DNA of 64,000 nt from Mogibacterium sp. (GCA_017512365.1 JAFWGQ010000031.1:62001-126000); one strand, 5' to 3'. Positions 41,844-51,202 are shown, counted from the first letter of the stretch. Program-made: numbers and translations. Notes: a model not told the origin generated them from the letters alone.

Positions 41844-43145
41844 ATGAAACTATCCAGATCGGGACTTATCTTAATGACCATCCTGCTTTCGGCAGCTCTG
41901 CTTCTGCAGGCATGCTTTTCAGTAAAGGACACAGCGGACAGAGGGCCGGATGAAGGCTCCGCAGGGCAGACAGCAGTAGAAGAGACTGCAGACGCGGAGC
42001 AGGACGGGCCACTATGCACGCTGCTGATGGCTTCGGACTACCAGGCGGAACCGGGATTCGACGATCCCGCAGAGACCTTCGAGGGGCTGCTCAGGGCGGT
42101 GAAGGCTGACGGAAGGACGCCAGATAATGTGATCATCTGCGGCGACTACACGAACGACGAGAACCTGTACGACTATCAGCTCAGTCCGGACGATTCCATC
42201 GAGGAGATCCGGGGGCTGATCGCGGGCGAGCTGGGGGCTGTGCCGCAGGAGGACATCATCTTCGTGCAGGGCAATCACGACGCGCTGACGGACGCTGTCT
42301 CGGAAAGCGGCCTTCACGAATACGATGATTATCTTGTGTATGTGCTGAACACCCAGTACGACTTCCCGTGGAAGCAGGGAAGGGACACGGAGTTCAGGGA
42401 CAGGGTCATAAGAGCGTCCGAAGAGATGAAGGAGTGCTTTGACGGGCTGATCGAGAAAGGGGAGACAAGGCCGGTGTTCATCGCGGGGCATGTGCCCCTG
42501 CACTTTACGGCGAGGACTTCCTCAAGGCACGGCTCGGGCGACAACATGTACTCGGGATACGTCTTCGATGTAGTCAACGAAGCCGCAGAGGATCTGGACA
42601 TCATATATCTGTTCGGGCACAATCATTCAAAGGGCTGGGACTGCTATCTCGGCGGAGCGAGCATATACAGGGCCCCCGGAGACAGCATACTGATCCCGGA
42701 CGCTGAGGGAAGGACGGGCAATACCGACGAATACACGGAAGAGACTCTGAACTTCACGTACATGACCGCGGGCTACACAGGCTACTACATGAACTGCGAC
42801 TCCGAAGATATGGCGGCAGGCGAGGCCGGCATGTATCACGCGGCGGACGAGGCTCTGACATGCACCGTGGCTGAGATTTATGAAGACAAGGTGGTCGTTA
42901 CAAGGTACGATACCGGCGGGACGCATGTGCTCGGCGCGGCCGGGGAGGCCGATCCGTACAGGGGAGGCATAGACGAGGGACTCATCGGCCCTGAACATTA
43001 CAGCAAAGAGACCGCCGGTCCCGCGGCGATGAAAAGAATGAGCGCGTTCAAAAGTGGTACAATCAGGGCAGACGGGAAAAACGTGGACGAAGAGAAAGAA
43101 AAGGATAAAGACAAAGATAAAGAAAAAGAGAAAGACGCGGCCTGA
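41844..43145 (+). CDS. Metallophosphoesterase lipoprotein
   Basis: The 433-residue protein begins with a lipoprotein signal (basic MKLSRSG, hydrophobic core, lipobox LLQAC with Cys24). The calcineurin-like phosphoesterase motifs appear in order: LMASDYQAE near residue 62 (first metal Asp), ICGDYTND near 98, VQGNHDALTD near 139, IAGHVPLH near 212 and LFGHNHSKG near 256. It probably hydrolyses a phosphoester outside the membrane; the substrate is unknown. The C-terminus is an extremely charged Asp/Lys/Glu tail (about 415-433). It is followed 20 bases later by an acyltransferase gene. Confidence 0.87.
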   Translation: MKLSRSGLILMTILLSAALLLQACFSVKDTADRGPDEGSAGQTAVEETADAEQDGPLCTLLMASDYQAEPGFDDPAETFEGLLRAVKADGRTPDNVIICGDYTNDENLYDYQLSPDDSIEEIRGLIAGELGAVPQEDIIFVQGNHDALTDAVSESGLHEYDDYLVYVLNTQYDFPWKQGRDTEFRDRVIRASEEMKECFDGLIEKGETRPVFIAGHVPLHFTARTSSRHGSGDNMYSGYVFDVVNEAAEDLDIIYLFGHNHSKGWDCYLGGASIYRAPGDSILIPDAEGRTGNTDEYTEETLNFTYMTAGYTGYYMNCDSEDMAAGEAGMYHAADEALTCTVAEIYEDKVVVTRYDTGGTHVLGAAGEADPYRGGIDEGLIGPEHYSKETAGPAAMKRMSAFKSGTIRADGKNVDEEKEKDKDKDKEKEKDAA

Positions 43146-43165
43146 CAGGCCCGCAGGGAGGACCC

Positions 43166-44305
43166 GTGAAGCAGAGGATCTATAAATACGATAATGTAAA
43201 AGCTTTCCTGATATTTCTGGTCGTGATCGGACACATGACGACGGACTACGTATCCGACTCATTCCTGGTCAGATGGACGACGCTGTGGATATACCTGTTC
43301 CACATGCCGGCGTTCATATTCATCTCAGGCCTGGTGCATAAGCACTACATCACAGAGGAGCAGGTGTCGCTCGGGACAAAGGGCGAGACGAGGATGCGCT
43401 GGGACAAGTTCTGGGGATTCTTCCTCTGCGGATACAGTCTCAAGATATTCCTGCAGTTCACGCGGACGCTGATGGGACAGAACCCGACCTGGCACTGGAT
43501 AGAAGAGCCGGGCATCCCGTGGTATCTCTTCGTCATGGCGGAGTACGAGCTGCTCTTTTATCTTATGCGCAGGATCGACGCGAAGGCAAAGCCGTGGATG
43601 ATGATCACGGGAGCTTTTGCGCTCTCGGCCGTCATCGGATACTTCCCGGCCATAGGAGACGCGTTCTGTCTGGCGAGGATGATCAATTTCCTGCCTATAT
43701 ACATGCTGGGCTACTATCTCGACATGAAGACCTTCCCGGAGATGATCAACAGGACGAAGTACAGGGTGATATCCGCCGTGATAGTCATCGGAACCATCCT
43801 GATGTGCGCTCTGGGGCCGTGGGAGATGTACTCGCTGCGCAAGCTGTTCACGGGAAGACGCTCCTACGAGTTCCTGGCGGATTACTTTCCGCCGGCCATG
43901 ACCTGGGGCTGGGCGATGAGGCTGGCGGCATGGGCGTTCGCCCTGGTGCTGTCTCTTGCCGTCATCATACTCATTCCGGACAGGGACATGGGCTATATCA
44001 CGAAAACAGGCTCGAGGACGCTGAACATATACTTCTGGCACAGGCCGGTCTGCTACCTGTTCAGGAACTGGGCGGTGCTGCCTAAGCTCTACGTGCTCTT
44101 CGGAGGGACATATAACGCCGCGGCCGCGGGCGGACTGAAGGGGCACGCGTTCGAAGAAGGAGGAGCGATGATCGCGGCGTATATAGTCTACTGGCTGATC
44201 GGCGCGGCGATGACGGCGTTCTTCGCCCTGAAGGTATTCGAGCACCCTTGCTCAGACCTCATGAAGCTCGGAGCGAAGATAGCAGGCACAGGAAGAAAGA
44301 AATAA
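43166..44305 (+). CDS. Acyltransferase family 3 membrane protein (OafA/WecH-like)
   Basis: The 379-residue polytopic protein has about 10 helices and the acyltransferase-3 opening: a charged YDNVKAFLIFLVVIGHM with the conserved His near residue 22, then YLFHMPAFIFISG near 43. Such proteins O-acetylate surface sugars or peptidoglycan. GGAGGACCC precedes the ATG. It is probably co-transcribed with the phosphoesterase. The acceptor is unknown. Confidence 0.85.
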   Translation: MKQRIYKYDNVKAFLIFLVVIGHMTTDYVSDSFLVRWTTLWIYLFHMPAFIFISGLVHKHYITEEQVSLGTKGETRMRWDKFWGFFLCGYSLKIFLQFTRTLMGQNPTWHWIEEPGIPWYLFVMAEYELLFYLMRRIDAKAKPWMMITGAFALSAVIGYFPAIGDAFCLARMINFLPIYMLGYYLDMKTFPEMINRTKYRVISAVIVIGTILMCALGPWEMYSLRKLFTGRRSYEFLADYFPPAMTWGWAMRLAAWAFALVLSLAVIILIPDRDMGYITKTGSRTLNIYFWHRPVCYLFRNWAVLPKLYVLFGGTYNAAAAGGLKGHAFEEGGAMIAAYIVYWLIGAAMTAFFALKVFEHPCSDLMKLGAKIAGTGRKK

Positions 44306-44365
44306 ACAGCCCGCGTATGCGGAGCTGCAGCTGCGGACATACAAAGATCAACAGGAGGAAAAGCA

Positions 44366-45949
44366 ATGGCTGAATGGAAAAATCTTGATACGCTTAAAGC
44401 TTATGAGGCACTCGAGGCATCGGGACGCCGCGTCGATCTGAGAGAGGTGCTTGCGGGTGATGCGGGCGCGAAACGCGTGAGGGAATACAACGTACCAATG
44501 GCCTGCGGACTCAGTTTCAACTACGCCTGCAGACAGGTAGATGAAGAGCTGCTTGGCATGCTGGCTGATCTGGCTGAAGAATCGGATCTTAAGGGCAAGT
44601 TCCGCGATCTGTATAACGGCGGGGTGATCAACACGGGCGAGAAGAGGCTGGTGCTCCATCATCTGACACGCGGACAGCTGGGTGATGACGTGACCGCCGA
44701 CGGCAAAGACAAGAGAGAATTCTACAAAGGCGAGCAGGATAAGATCGCTGAGTTTGCGAATAAAGTGCATTCCGGTGAGATCAGCAACGAGGCCGGAGAG
44801 AAGTTCACGACTGTGGTCCAGATCGGCATAGGCGGAAGCGACCTCGGACCGAGGGCCATGTATATTGCGCTCGACAACTGGGCGCGTGCTGAAGGCTGCC
44901 ATCTGATGGACGCGCACTTTATTAGCAATGTCGATCCTGATGATGCGGTCAGTGTGCTTGACGCCGTCGATGCGGAGCATTCGCTGTTCATACTCGTTTC
45001 CAAGTCCGGCACCACGCTCGAGACTCTTACAAACGAGGCTTTCGTGAAGGATGCGCTCACAGATATGGGACTTGATCCTTCAAAGCACATGATAGCGGTC
45101 ACAAGCGAGACCTCGCCGCTCGCGAAGAGCAGCGATTATCTCGCGGCGTTCTTCATGGACGACTATATCGGGGGAAGATTTTCTTCGACGTCCGCGGTGG
45201 GCGGTGCGGTGCTGTCGCTCGCGTTCGGGCCGGAAGTGTTCGGCAGCTTCCTGAGCGGCGCTGCGGAGGCTGACAGGCTCGCTGCATGCAAGGCTCCGCT
45301 GGAGAACGCGGCAATGCTCGACGCCCTGATCGGCGTATACGAAAGAAATATCCTGGGCTATGAGACGACCGCGGTCCTGCCTTACGCACAGGCGCTCGCG
45401 AGATTCCCGGCTCATCTTCAGCAGGCGGACATGGAGTCAAACGGCAAATCGGTCAACAGATTCGGCGAGCCTGTGGCGTACAAGACGGGGCCGGTGATCT
45501 TCGGTGAGCCGGGCACAAACGGGCAGCATTCTTTCTATCAGCTGCTCCATCAGGGCAAGGAGACAGTACCTCTGCAGTTCATCGGATTCAGGGAGAGCCA
45601 GACCGGCAGGGATGTGGATATCCAGGGAAGCACGAGCCAGAAGAAGCTCGGGGCCAATGTGGCGGCTCAGATCGTGGCGTTCGCATGCGGCAAGGAGGAC
45701 AGCGATCTCAACAGGAACTTCGACGGAGACAGGCCTTCGAGCATAATCGTGGGTGACAGGCTTACCCCTGAATCTCTCGGAGCTCTGCTCGCCCATTATG
45801 AGAACAAGATCATGTTCCAGGGATTCCTCTGGAATCTCAACAGCTTTGACCAGGAGGGCGTACAGCTCGGGAAGCTGCTGGCAAAGAGAGTGCTGGCTCA
45901 CGAGACCAACGGAGCTCTGGCTGAGTTTGCCGAAATGCTCGGCATCTGA
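44366..45949 (+). CDS. pgi: Glucose-6-phosphate isomerase
   Basis: The 527-residue protein is a complete phosphoglucose isomerase: GIGGSDLGPRAMYIAL near residue 151, SKSGTTLETLTNEAF near 211, QADMESNGKSVNRFG near 351 with the catalytic Glu, and the His motif in GQHSFYQLLHQG near 386, with a final Lys near residue 510. It interconverts glucose 6-phosphate and fructose 6-phosphate in glycolysis and feeds nucleotide-sugar supply. A strong AGGAGG precedes the ATG. The 44306-44365 gap holds only a short palindrome. Confidence 0.96.
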   Translation: MAEWKNLDTLKAYEALEASGRRVDLREVLAGDAGAKRVREYNVPMACGLSFNYACRQVDEELLGMLADLAEESDLKGKFRDLYNGGVINTGEKRLVLHHLTRGQLGDDVTADGKDKREFYKGEQDKIAEFANKVHSGEISNEAGEKFTTVVQIGIGGSDLGPRAMYIALDNWARAEGCHLMDAHFISNVDPDDAVSVLDAVDAEHSLFILVSKSGTTLETLTNEAFVKDALTDMGLDPSKHMIAVTSETSPLAKSSDYLAAFFMDDYIGGRFSSTSAVGGAVLSLAFGPEVFGSFLSGAAEADRLAACKAPLENAAMLDALIGVYERNILGYETTAVLPYAQALARFPAHLQQADMESNGKSVNRFGEPVAYKTGPVIFGEPGTNGQHSFYQLLHQGKETVPLQFIGFRESQTGRDVDIQGSTSQKKLGANVAAQIVAFACGKEDSDLNRNFDGDRPSSIIVGDRLTPESLGALLAHYENKIMFQGFLWNLNSFDQEGVQLGKLLAKRVLAHETNGALAEFAEMLGI

Positions 45950-45989
45950 CCTCATCACAGGATAAACACATAATCTTTTCTGATACCCC

Positions 45990-46018
45990 TTGCGTCGCCG
46001 GGGGTATTAGCATATAAT
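45990..46018 (+). promoter_or_regulatory. Promoter of the rpsF-ssb-rpsR operon
   Basis: TTGCGT (45990-45995), a 17-base spacer and perfect TATAAT (46013-46018). The -35 lies in the loop of an inverted repeat ATACCCC / GGGGTAT (45983-45989 and 46001-46007), which has no T tract and may be a weak pgi terminator. Expected transcription start is near 46025. Confidence 0.65.
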
Positions 46019-46039
46019 AATCGAGCGCGTCAATTCGGG

Positions 46040-46085
46040 CGGGCATGCCAACTGCGCAGGGAGAACCTGCGCCGCAAAGACCACA
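46040..46085 (+). promoter_or_regulatory. Possible S6:S18-binding leader of the rpsF operon
   Basis: The roughly 70-base leader contains a strong hairpin GCGCAGG / CCTGCGC (46054-46060 and 46066-46072, loop GAGAA) followed directly by CGC, just before the AGGAGG site. Bacterial rpsF operons often have an autoregulatory leader bound by the S6-S18 complex, with CCG-containing bases beside a hairpin. Assignment is by position and general form only. Confidence 0.4.
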
Positions 46086-46097
46086 GGAGGTGTCAAC

Positions 46098-46385
46098 ATG
46101 AGAGATTATGAACTTCTATTCGTGCTTGATCCGAGCCTGGACGAAGAAGCCAAGGCAGGCCTCATTGAGAAAGTCAAAGAGGTCATCAGTGCCGGCGGCG
46201 AAGCCGGAGAGGCCGACGTATGGGGCGACAGAAAGCTCGCATACAACATCGGCAAGAAGAGCACCGGCTACTATGTAGTCCTGCCGTTCAAGGCTGACGC
46301 CGAGCTGCCTAAGGAGCTCGACAGAAGACTCAGGATCAACGAGAACGTAATGAGGCATATCATCGTCTGCCAGGACGAGGAGTAA
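46098..46385 (+). CDS. rpsF: 30S ribosomal protein S6
   Basis: The 95-residue protein has the S6 start MRDYELLFVLDP, the KLAYNI segment near residue 54, and the ending LRINENVMRHIIV. It forms part of the 30S platform and pairs with S18, encoded two genes downstream. AGGAGGTG precedes the ATG. The gene order rpsF-ssb-rpsR is conserved in Gram-positive bacteria. Confidence 0.97.
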   Translation: MRDYELLFVLDPSLDEEAKAGLIEKVKEVISAGGEAGEADVWGDRKLAYNIGKKSTGYYVVLPFKADAELPKELDRRLRINENVMRHIIVCQDEE

Positions 46386-46404
46386 CAGGCAGGGAGGTAA
46401 GATT

Positions 46405-46938
46405 ATGAACAGCGTAATACTTATCGGAAGACTTGCCAGAGATCCGGAACTTAGCTATACGCCGAATACTCAGACTGCTGTATGCCGCATGACTGTTGCT
46501 GTCGACAAGCCGAGAAGACAGGACGAAGACCAGGGCGCTGACTTCATCAGAGTCACGGTCTGGGACAGACAGGGTGAGAACTGCGACCGCTATCTGTCAA
46601 AGGGAAGCCAGGTCGCCGTGCGCGGCAGGATAGAGACAGGAAGCTATACCAACAGAGAAGGTCAGAAGGTATACACGACGGAAGTCGTGGCTGACAGATT
46701 CAATGGCGTAGAGTTTCTGGGAAGCAAAGGCAGCGGCGGCGGTCAGGGCCAGGGCGGTTCGTACCAGAGCCAGGGCGGCTCGTATCAGAACGGACAGAGC
46801 TCGTTCGGCGGCGGAAGCAATAACGGCTTCGGCGATACGCAGGGCACCGGATTCAGCGATGCGCCTCAGGATACGGTAGGCGGTTTCGACGACCTGCCGG
46901 ATACGTTCCAGGCGGCTGAGGATGATATTCCATTCTAA
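46405..46938 (+). CDS. ssb: Single-stranded DNA-binding protein
   Basis: The 177-residue protein has an N-terminal OB fold ([19 protein letters not shown], then [15 protein letters not shown] near residue 49 and [21 protein letters not shown] split near 70), a Gly/Gln/Ser-rich linker (about 110-155) and the acidic protein-interaction tip DDIPF at the end. It protects single-stranded DNA and recruits repair proteins. GGGAGG precedes ATG. Confidence 0.97.
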   Translation: MNSVILIGRLARDPELSYTPNTQTAVCRMTVAVDKPRRQDEDQGADFIRVTVWDRQGENCDRYLSKGSQVAVRGRIETGSYTNREGQKVYTTEVVADRFNGVEFLGSKGSGGGQGQGGSYQSQGGSYQNGQSSFGGGSNNGFGDTQGTGFSDAPQDTVGGFDDLPDTFQAAEDDIPF

Positions 46939-46958
46939 GAAAGGGGAAAGCACGAATC

Positions 46959-47210
46959 ATGGAAAGAAACAGCAGACCTAAGCGCATGAACACAGGCATG
47001 AGAAGACGCAAAGTATGCCAGTTCTGTGCAGATCAGGACAAGAAGATCGACTACAAGGATGCTGAGACTCTTAAGAAGTATATAACCGAGAGAGGTAAGA
47101 TCCTTCCTAGAAGAGTTACAGGAACTTGCGCTATGCATCAGAGGGCCGTTGCAAGGGCCATCAAGAGAGCAAGGGTAGTCGCAATACTGCCGTTCGACGC
47201 AGATCAGTAA
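46959..47210 (+). CDS. rpsR: 30S ribosomal protein S18
   Basis: The 83-residue protein has RRRKVCQFC near residue 15 (a CxxC, zinc-binding-type form), [19 protein letters not shown] near 31, and [22 protein letters not shown] near 50 (motif split across lines here). It is the last gene of the rpsF operon and binds S6. AAAGGGGA precedes the ATG. Confidence 0.96.
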   Translation: MERNSRPKRMNTGMRRRKVCQFCADQDKKIDYKDAETLKKYITERGKILPRRVTGTCAMHQRAVARAIKRARVVAILPFDADQ

Positions 47211-47253
47211 ACATCTGACGGAAAACGCAGGATCACAGAGATCATAATCAGGG

Positions 47254-47284
47254 AGCCGGTCCGTCAGGATCGGCTTTCGTTGTT
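47254..47284 (+). terminator. Rho-independent terminator of the rpsF-ssb-rpsR operon
   Basis: AGCCGGTCC (47254-47262) pairs with GGATCGGCT (47267-47275, one G-U pair), loop GTCA, followed by TTCGTTGTT. Confidence 0.75.
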
Positions 47285-47311
47285 ACACGGGACAGAGGCA
47301 CAGCGGCAGCA

Positions 47312-48829
47312 ATGTCACCTAACAAACGCAGACTCAAGACAAAAAAGGAAACAGTCAGGGTCAGGAAGGCGCGGACGAATTTCCGCTACCTGAAGAACCT
47401 CGAAATGAACCTGCATCAGTGGATCAGGCTCTTTTCCGCTGTGTCCGTTGTCGTAATGCTGGTGGTGACTATAGCGGGCATAGTCCTTTACAATCACTAT
47501 CACGAATATCCGGGAAAGGTGCAGAGAGACACTGTTACGATCGCTGACAGAGGTGCGGACTATATAGACATCAAATGGGAAGAGCCTCACAATGTGGATG
47601 AGTACAAGGTCTTCTTCAGGGAGTATGATCCGAAGACCGATGAAGAAGAGATCGAAAAAAGCGTAGAAGGCAAACAGCCTGATGACAGCTGGCACACGGC
47701 CACGACGCACAAGGGAGAGATAAAGATCGAAGGGCTGGTTGAAAACACGAAGTACGCCTTTGTCATCAGAGGAGACAACAAAAAGCACTCGGGCCATCCG
47801 ACGAAGCACAGGGACTTCAGGACCAAGAAGTCGCAGGAGATAAAGGTCGACAAGAACATCATGAGGTTCACCTTCAGTGAGCCGTTCAGGATCGACCCTG
47901 AAGCCAGCACCGCGACAACGTTCAGGTCCGATAATGAAGAGGTCGCGACGGTCAACGAGGCAACCGGGGAGGTAACTGTAAGAGGGGCCGGCGAGGCGAA
48001 CATCAGCATTAAGGCTGCTGAAAGCAAGGAGTACGAAGGGGCCAGCGAGGTCGTCAATCTTAAGGTCATCGAATCCGAGCCTGTCGACTCGGGCGGAGCG
48101 CCTCTCAATGTTATCTACTGGCTTGACGCCGACAACTGCGAGGTCGTAAAGACCATCACGGGCGACGGCGCGGCGGATATCCCGCAGGGGCTTGCGTATA
48201 CCGGAGACAAGTACATAGTCGCATACGGAATGGGAAGCCCGAATCGCATCATCAGCTTTGATGTGGAAGGGGACGGCAAGGAGGTATCCGTTCCGGGGAT
48301 CGACCTGGGCAAGCCGAACGGCTTTGCTTATTCGGATGCCAAGAAGCTCTGCTACTGCGTGAAGGGGTATTCGAGCAGGGCTGTTACCTACGACCCGGAA
48401 ACGGGGGAGTATGATGCCATGAGCTTTGCATACGGATGCTCAGGCATAGGATACGACAGAAAAAACAAGTGGATGTACACGAGCTCGTTCACGGTGATGG
48501 CCGCGTACAGCGCGGATGATTATTCGGTGCTCCATACGACGCGTACTGCCAGACATTCGGGACATGTCTATTCACAGGACTGCTGCGGTCACGGAGGGAT
48601 CCTGATGCACGCCGTATCCGGCAGCAACAGGCACGGCGTCAACTACATAGATCTCTATGATATCGAGAAGGGCAAATACCTCGGCTCATTCGGCTGCGAC
48701 CTGAGCGAGGTCGAAAGCTGCATAGTCGACAAAGAGGGCTACCTCGAGATCATGGCCAACAACACCAGCAGCACCGATTACATCTGGAAGACACCTATAA
48801 ACATAGACTCGCTGAGCGACGGACTGTAG
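47312..48829 (+). CDS. Membrane-anchored extracytoplasmic protein: FnIII-like, Big-2-like and beta-propeller-like domains
   Basis: The 505-residue protein has a strongly basic N-terminus, a single helix near residues 40-60, a fibronectin type III-like domain (about 70-170; DYIDIKWEEP, TKYAFVIRG), a Big-2-like domain (about 172-255; SDNEEVATVNEATGEVTVRGAG) and a C-terminal region of about 235 residues with repeated YWLD, YTGDKYIVAYG and GIGYDRKNKWMY strands suggesting a beta-propeller. The last region is clearly related to the C-terminus of the 49820-51202 protein, sharing IPQGLAYTG/VPQAFTYTG, QDCCGHGG/QDCGASNG and DYIWKTPIN/DYVWKTPLN. Function unknown; a surface binding role is plausible. Confidence 0.78.
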   Translation: MSPNKRRLKTKKETVRVRKARTNFRYLKNLEMNLHQWIRLFSAVSVVVMLVVTIAGIVLYNHYHEYPGKVQRDTVTIADRGADYIDIKWEEPHNVDEYKVFFREYDPKTDEEEIEKSVEGKQPDDSWHTATTHKGEIKIEGLVENTKYAFVIRGDNKKHSGHPTKHRDFRTKKSQEIKVDKNIMRFTFSEPFRIDPEASTATTFRSDNEEVATVNEATGEVTVRGAGEANISIKAAESKEYEGASEVVNLKVIESEPVDSGGAPLNVIYWLDADNCEVVKTITGDGAADIPQGLAYTGDKYIVAYGMGSPNRIISFDVEGDGKEVSVPGIDLGKPNGFAYSDAKKLCYCVKGYSSRAVTYDPETGEYDAMSFAYGCSGIGYDRKNKWMYTSSFTVMAAYSADDYSVLHTTRTARHSGHVYSQDCCGHGGILMHAVSGSNRHGVNYIDLYDIEKGKYLGSFGCDLSEVESCIVDKEGYLEIMANNTSSTDYIWKTPINIDSLSDGL

Positions 48830-48839
48830 ATCGCGGTAT

Positions 48840-48866
48840 AAAAAACTCCGGCACCCCGGAGTTTTT
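48840..48866. terminator. Bidirectional rho-independent terminator
   Basis: ACTCCGG / CCGGAGT (48845-48851 and 48856-48862, loop CACC) is flanked by an A run upstream and TTTTTGATT downstream, so it can stop both convergent transcripts. It lies 16 bases after the + strand stop and just before the - strand panE stop. Confidence 0.88.
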
Positions 48867-48870
48867 GATT

Positions 48871-49797
48871 TCAGGCTTTTCTCAGCTCAGAGATCTTTTC
48901 CCTTGCGGTGATCGCGAGATAGAGTATCTCGTTGGCAGGGGTCGGTATGCCGTGCTTTCTGCCGAGCCGGACGACCTCGCCCGCGTACTCGTCTATCTCG
49001 ATCGGTCTGCCGGCCTCGACGTCCTGCAGCATGGACATCTTCTTGTCAGGAGGGAAGTTTACGAGCATTTCGATGATCTCGTCCCTGTCGTCTTCATTTA
49101 TGTCGACTCCCTCGGCTCTGCCGACTGCGATGATCTCGTCCATCAGCATCGCCATCAGCGACCTGACCTCTTCGACCTGTCCGAAGAATCCGCACTCGGC
49201 CTGGACCTCTACTGCCGTCTGGCTCGCGCCTGTATTGAGCATCCACTTGCGCCACTTGGCTCTGCGCATGTCTTCGTATATCCTGACATTGACCCCGAGC
49301 TCTCTGAGCCTTTCGTAGGCTTCCTGAACTTCAGGCTTCACCTCGTGATTGTCCGCGTAGCCGATCTGCATCTCTCCGAGGGTGTTGAAGTAGACCCTGC
49401 GGCTCATGCGGTGGGCATCGGTCCTGAGGACGACACCGTAGAAAACCCTGTTGTCCGGGAATTCCCTTTCGAACAGCTGCGTGGTGGTGATGCCGTTCTC
49501 TATCGGGAGGATGAGAGTATCCCTGTCGAGAAGAGGGCGGATGTCGTTTATCAGAGATTCGAGACTGTACGTCTTGACTGCGATAATGACGAGGTCGAGA
49601 TGCACTCCCTGCGACCTGTCAGAATAAACCTTCGGGAAGAAGATCTCATTGTTGACGGAGATGCCCTTTTCCCGCATGCGCTCCGCACGTTCGCCCGTGG
49701 CGACCAGATAGACGTTTTCCGGGTCCTTATGATACATCTCGTACATAAGGGCGCTTCCTACCGAACCCGCGCCCGCGATACCTACTGTTTTGATCAT
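48871..49797 (-). CDS. panE: 2-dehydropantoate 2-reductase family protein (ketopantoate reductase)
   Basis: The 308-residue protein starts with the NADP-binding GIAGAGSVGSALMYEM, followed by LVIIAVKTY near residue 72, LPIENGITT near 97 and a helical C-terminal domain with KWRKWMLNTGASQT near 185. PanE reduces ketopantoate to pantoate in coenzyme A synthesis. Many family members have other 2-keto acid substrates and no other pantothenate gene is nearby, so the specific role is less sure than the family. Confidence 0.85.
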   Translation of the reverse strand: MIKTVGIAGAGSVGSALMYEMYHKDPENVYLVATGERAERMREKGISVNNEIFFPKVYSDRSQGVHLDLVIIAVKTYSLESLINDIRPLLDRDTLILPIENGITTTQLFEREFPDNRVFYGVVLRTDAHRMSRRVYFNTLGEMQIGYADNHEVKPEVQEAYERLRELGVNVRIYEDMRRAKWRKWMLNTGASQTAVEVQAECGFFGQVEEVRSLMAMLMDEIIAVGRAEGVDINEDDRDEIIEMLVNFPPDKKMSMLQDVEAGRPIEIDEYAGEVVRLGRKHGIPTPANEILYLAITAREKISELRKA

Positions 49798-49819
49798 TTT
49801 CGTATCCTCGCTGCTGCAG

Positions 49820-51202
49820 TTATTTCAGATCCTTTACGTTGAGCGGAGTTTTCCAGACATAGTCAGTGCGCTGATCGGTATTGATTATGAGCTGCAGATA
49901 TCCGTCATTGCCGACCACTATGCTCTCTATCTCATCCATGGTGACTTTTATGGACCCCAGATACCTTCCGTCCTTAGCCCGGTAGACATCCAGGTAATTC
50001 AGGAAACGGTTCTTCCTGCTGGTAATGCCGTGGAAGACAAATCCATTGGAAGCTCCGCAGTCCTGCACGGAATGATCAATGCCCGGACTGCATCTGTAGA
50101 TCTTTCCGAGATAGCCGAATTTCCCGTCAGCGGTGTATTTCCTGATGCAGGATTCCGATGACGCATAAAGGGTGTCCGTGACATTGTCGTATCCTGCGCC
50201 GGAAGAAGAATATTTTGTCTTTGCCTTTCCGAATTTGCCGCTCGCAGGATCCCATGTATATATCGTCGTCTGATACCCTTTAAAAATATAGCATAATTTT
50301 GTCTTCGGGTCCCATGTTATGCCGTTGAGATGCCCGTAATTTTTCGGGAACGGAGTTACTTTGAGCCTCTTGCCGTCAGCGCTGTATGTGATGATACACT
50401 GGGAAGTATACATCCCATAGAGAATATAGTATTCCTTGCCTGTATAGGTGAATGCCTGAGGCACCTGGGTATTGCCGAAGCCTGTTATCGCAAAGAGCCT
50501 CCGGCAGTTTTTGCTGTTGAATGTATATACGACTCTCGTTTTGCCTCCGACTGTCGCCTTTTTGCTGAGCGCTTTGGCAGGCGTAGTCCTGATGCTGTTC
50601 AGGAGCTGCACAAATTCGTTTTTGAAGGTCGCGGCGATGCCTGTCTCGATGCTGTCTGTACTGCCTGTGATGTTTACGTAGTCGCCGTGCATGTATCCGG
50701 TCTTTCCGTTCACCCTGACCTTGTACCATATGGCGCCGCCCGGCTGCATCGCCGGGAGAAGCACGGTCACTCCGGTGCCGCACGGTACTGTGCCGAGCCT
50801 TTTGAAACCCGTGCCCGGGCCTTTTCTGTAGTTGACAGAATCGGTGGTACAGGCGGGCACGTTCGCCCAGCTGTTCAGTCTGACCCTGCTGACCTTTACA
50901 AAGCCTGATTTCCCGCCTTTGCTGACAGCGTACCAGCGCGATGCAGCGGAGGTTTTTGATCCGGAGGTGAAGACCTCATACATCACGGTAAGAGAGCTGT
51001 TCTTCTTCAGCTTTCTGAGGCTTTTCGAGGAAGTGCTCCAGGACTTTCTCAGGTTCACGCCGGCCTTGAGCTTTCCCCTGACGTTCAGCGATGCCGCGTC
51101 AGCCGTACCGCCGCTCAATACAGGAAAAGCAGCCGCGCACACCAGAGCGATAAGTGCAGTTGCAAGAAATCTTTTAAGTCTGTTGCCCCTGAGGCTTTCC
51201 AT
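49820..51202 (-). CDS. Secreted protein with two SH3b domains and beta-propeller-like C-terminal domain
   Basis: The 460-residue protein has a signal peptide (LKRFLATALIALVCAAAFPV, cleavage near residue 36), two bacterial SH3-like wall-binding domains (about 37-100, RGKLKAGVNLRKSW; about 108-178, VNYRKGPGTGFKRLGTVPCG) and a C-terminal region of about 260 residues that is paralogous to that of the 47312-48829 protein. GGGGAGG precedes ATG. The SH3b domains indicate cell-wall targeting. The propeller-like region may bind or process a wall or extracellular ligand; no catalytic residues are evident. Confidence 0.78.
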   Translation of the reverse strand: MESLRGNRLKRFLATALIALVCAAAFPVLSGGTADAASLNVRGKLKAGVNLRKSWSTSSKSLRKLKKNSSLTVMYEVFTSGSKTSAASRWYAVSKGGKSGFVKVSRVRLNSWANVPACTTDSVNYRKGPGTGFKRLGTVPCGTGVTVLLPAMQPGGAIWYKVRVNGKTGYMHGDYVNITGSTDSIETGIAATFKNEFVQLLNSIRTTPAKALSKKATVGGKTRVVYTFNSKNCRRLFAITGFGNTQVPQAFTYTGKEYYILYGMYTSQCIITYSADGKRLKVTPFPKNYGHLNGITWDPKTKLCYIFKGYQTTIYTWDPASGKFGKAKTKYSSSGAGYDNVTDTLYASSESCIRKYTADGKFGYLGKIYRCSPGIDHSVQDCGASNGFVFHGITSRKNRFLNYLDVYRAKDGRYLGSIKVTMDEIESIVVGNDGYLQLIINTDQRTDYVWKTPLNVKDLK

